From Burkholderiales bacterium (GTDB lineage Bacteria > Pseudomonadota > Gammaproteobacteria > Burkholderiales > CAIKXV01), in contig JACMMK010000318.1 of the NCBI GenBank assembly GCA_014379045.1, forward strand, positions 1-6,426: 6,426 nucleotides of DNA, written 5' to 3'. Shown piece after piece: positions 5,861 to 6,426 of this stretch; the first letter of the stretch is position 1; every line of letters starts with the position of its first letter. The notes beneath the pieces were generated by a model, which was given only the letters and a program-made list of their open reading frames with translations, did no database searches and was not told the DNA's origin. A program made the position numbers and the translations under genes.

Positions 5861-6426
5861 ATGCATCCAGACGACAGTATCCAGCAGAGCAGTTCCCATG
5901 TTGCTGCCGCGGGCGCGGACCAGGCGCAGATCGATCTGATCGACGCCTGGTGGCGCGCGGCCAACTACCTGTCGGTCGGGCAGATTTACCTGCTCGACAA
6001 TCCGTTGCTGCGAGAGCCGCTTTCGATCGCGCACCTCAAGCCGCGACTGCTCGGCCACTGGGGCACCACCCCAGGGATCAACTTTCTCTACGCGCATCTG
6101 AACCGTGTCATCCGGGAGCGCGATCTCGACGTCATCCTGATCACCGGGCCTGGACATGGCGGCCCGGCGCTCGTCGCAAACACCTGGCTCGAAGGCAGCT
6201 ACACCGAGCACTATCCCCACCTCGCGCGCAACGCCGAAGGGATGCGGCGTTTGTTCCGGCAATTTTCGTTTCCCGGGGGCATCGGCAGCCATGCAACACC
6301 GGAAGTTCCCGGCTCGATCCATGAAGGCGGCGAGTTGGGCTACGCGCTCTCTCATGCGCATGGCGCGGCATTCGACAATCCGGATCTTCTCGTCGCGTGC
6401 GTGATCGGTGACGGCGAGGCCGAGAC
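5861..6426 (+). CDS. xfp: Phosphoketolase (xylulose-5-phosphate/fructose-6-phosphate), N-terminal part
   Basis: The first 188 codons of a phosphoketolase, cut by the right edge. The family is usually about 800 residues. The enzyme uses thiamine diphosphate to split xylulose 5-phosphate, and often fructose 6-phosphate, with inorganic phosphate into acetyl phosphate and glyceraldehyde 3-phosphate or erythrose 4-phosphate in the cytosol. Diagnostic blocks are AANYLSVGQIYL (33-44), LGHWGTTPGINFLYAHLNR (64-82), TGPGHGGP (95-102), PGSIHEGGELGYALSHAHG (150-168) and the start of the cofactor motif GDGEAET at 183. Histidines 66, 99 and 144 fit the active-site histidines known from bifidobacterial enzymes (64, 97, 142) with an offset of two. 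A non-conserved N-terminal tail of about 20 residues precedes the fold. Nothing looks broken in the visible part. Acetate kinase or phosphotransacetylase genes often lie nearby, but would be outside the window. Fructose versus xylulose preference cannot be judged from this part. Confidence 0.97.
   Translation, partial: MHPDDSIQQSSSHVAAAGADQAQIDLIDAWWRAANYLSVGQIYLLDNPLLREPLSIAHLKPRLLGHWGTTPGINFLYAHLNRVIRERDLDVILITGPGHGGPALVANTWLEGSYTEHYPHLARNAEGMRRLFRQFSFPGGIGSHATPEVPGSIHEGGELGYALSHAHGAAFDNPDLLVACVIGDGEAE

Noticed and set aside
4958..6361. Long minus-strand open frames (467 and 398 codons) opposite the PEP-CTERM and xfp genes
   Set aside because: They mirror two well-supported plus-strand genes, cross their spacer, and show no family motif.

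Overview
The window is GC-rich DNA that most likely comes from the chromosome of a betaproteobacterium, probably in or near Burkholderiales. The evidence is a Bug/TctC-type periplasmic receptor next to catabolic enzymes, a YaeQ protein, a VPLP-type PEP-CTERM exported protein and a phosphoketolase. I see no tRNA, rRNA, CRISPR array, insertion sequence, phage gene or att site.

Left part (about 1-3863, minus strand): four co-directional genes read leftward and look like one operon. In transcription order they are a Bug/TctC solute receptor (3863-2892), a CocE/NonD-family alpha/beta hydrolase with an Xaa-Pro-peptidase-type C-terminal domain (2876-1194), a beta-hydroxyacid dehydrogenase of the 3-hydroxyisobutyrate/6-phosphogluconate family (1149-241), and the N-terminal end of a probable exported protein that leaves the window at base 1. 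Gaps of 15, 44 and about 32 nt support co-transcription. A reasonable reading is capture of a carboxylate-type compound in the periplasm, then hydrolysis of an ester or amide and oxidation of a hydroxyacid in the cytosol. The substrate cannot be read from the sequence, and no TctA/TctB membrane subunits are present.

Middle (3948-4826): yaeQ (minus strand) is divergent from a small plus-strand gene for a 95-residue protein with a basic N-terminus and a ribbon-helix-helix-like C-terminus. Only 48 bp separate their start codons. The small protein is the least characterised complete gene here.

Right part (4827-6426, plus strand): a 173-nt spacer with a strong 10-bp hairpin leads to a 245-residue secreted protein ending in a VPLP-type exosortase sorting signal. 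A 123-nt spacer with a second hairpin follows, then the first 188 codons of a phosphoketolase (xfp), cut by the window end.

Most genes are recognisable and ordinary. I do not see a clear new multi-gene system. The items most worth a second look are the small RHH-like protein opposite yaeQ, the CocE homologue with Gly where cocaine esterase has its catalytic Asp, the Bug-CocE-dehydrogenase operon, and the unidentified exported protein at the left edge.
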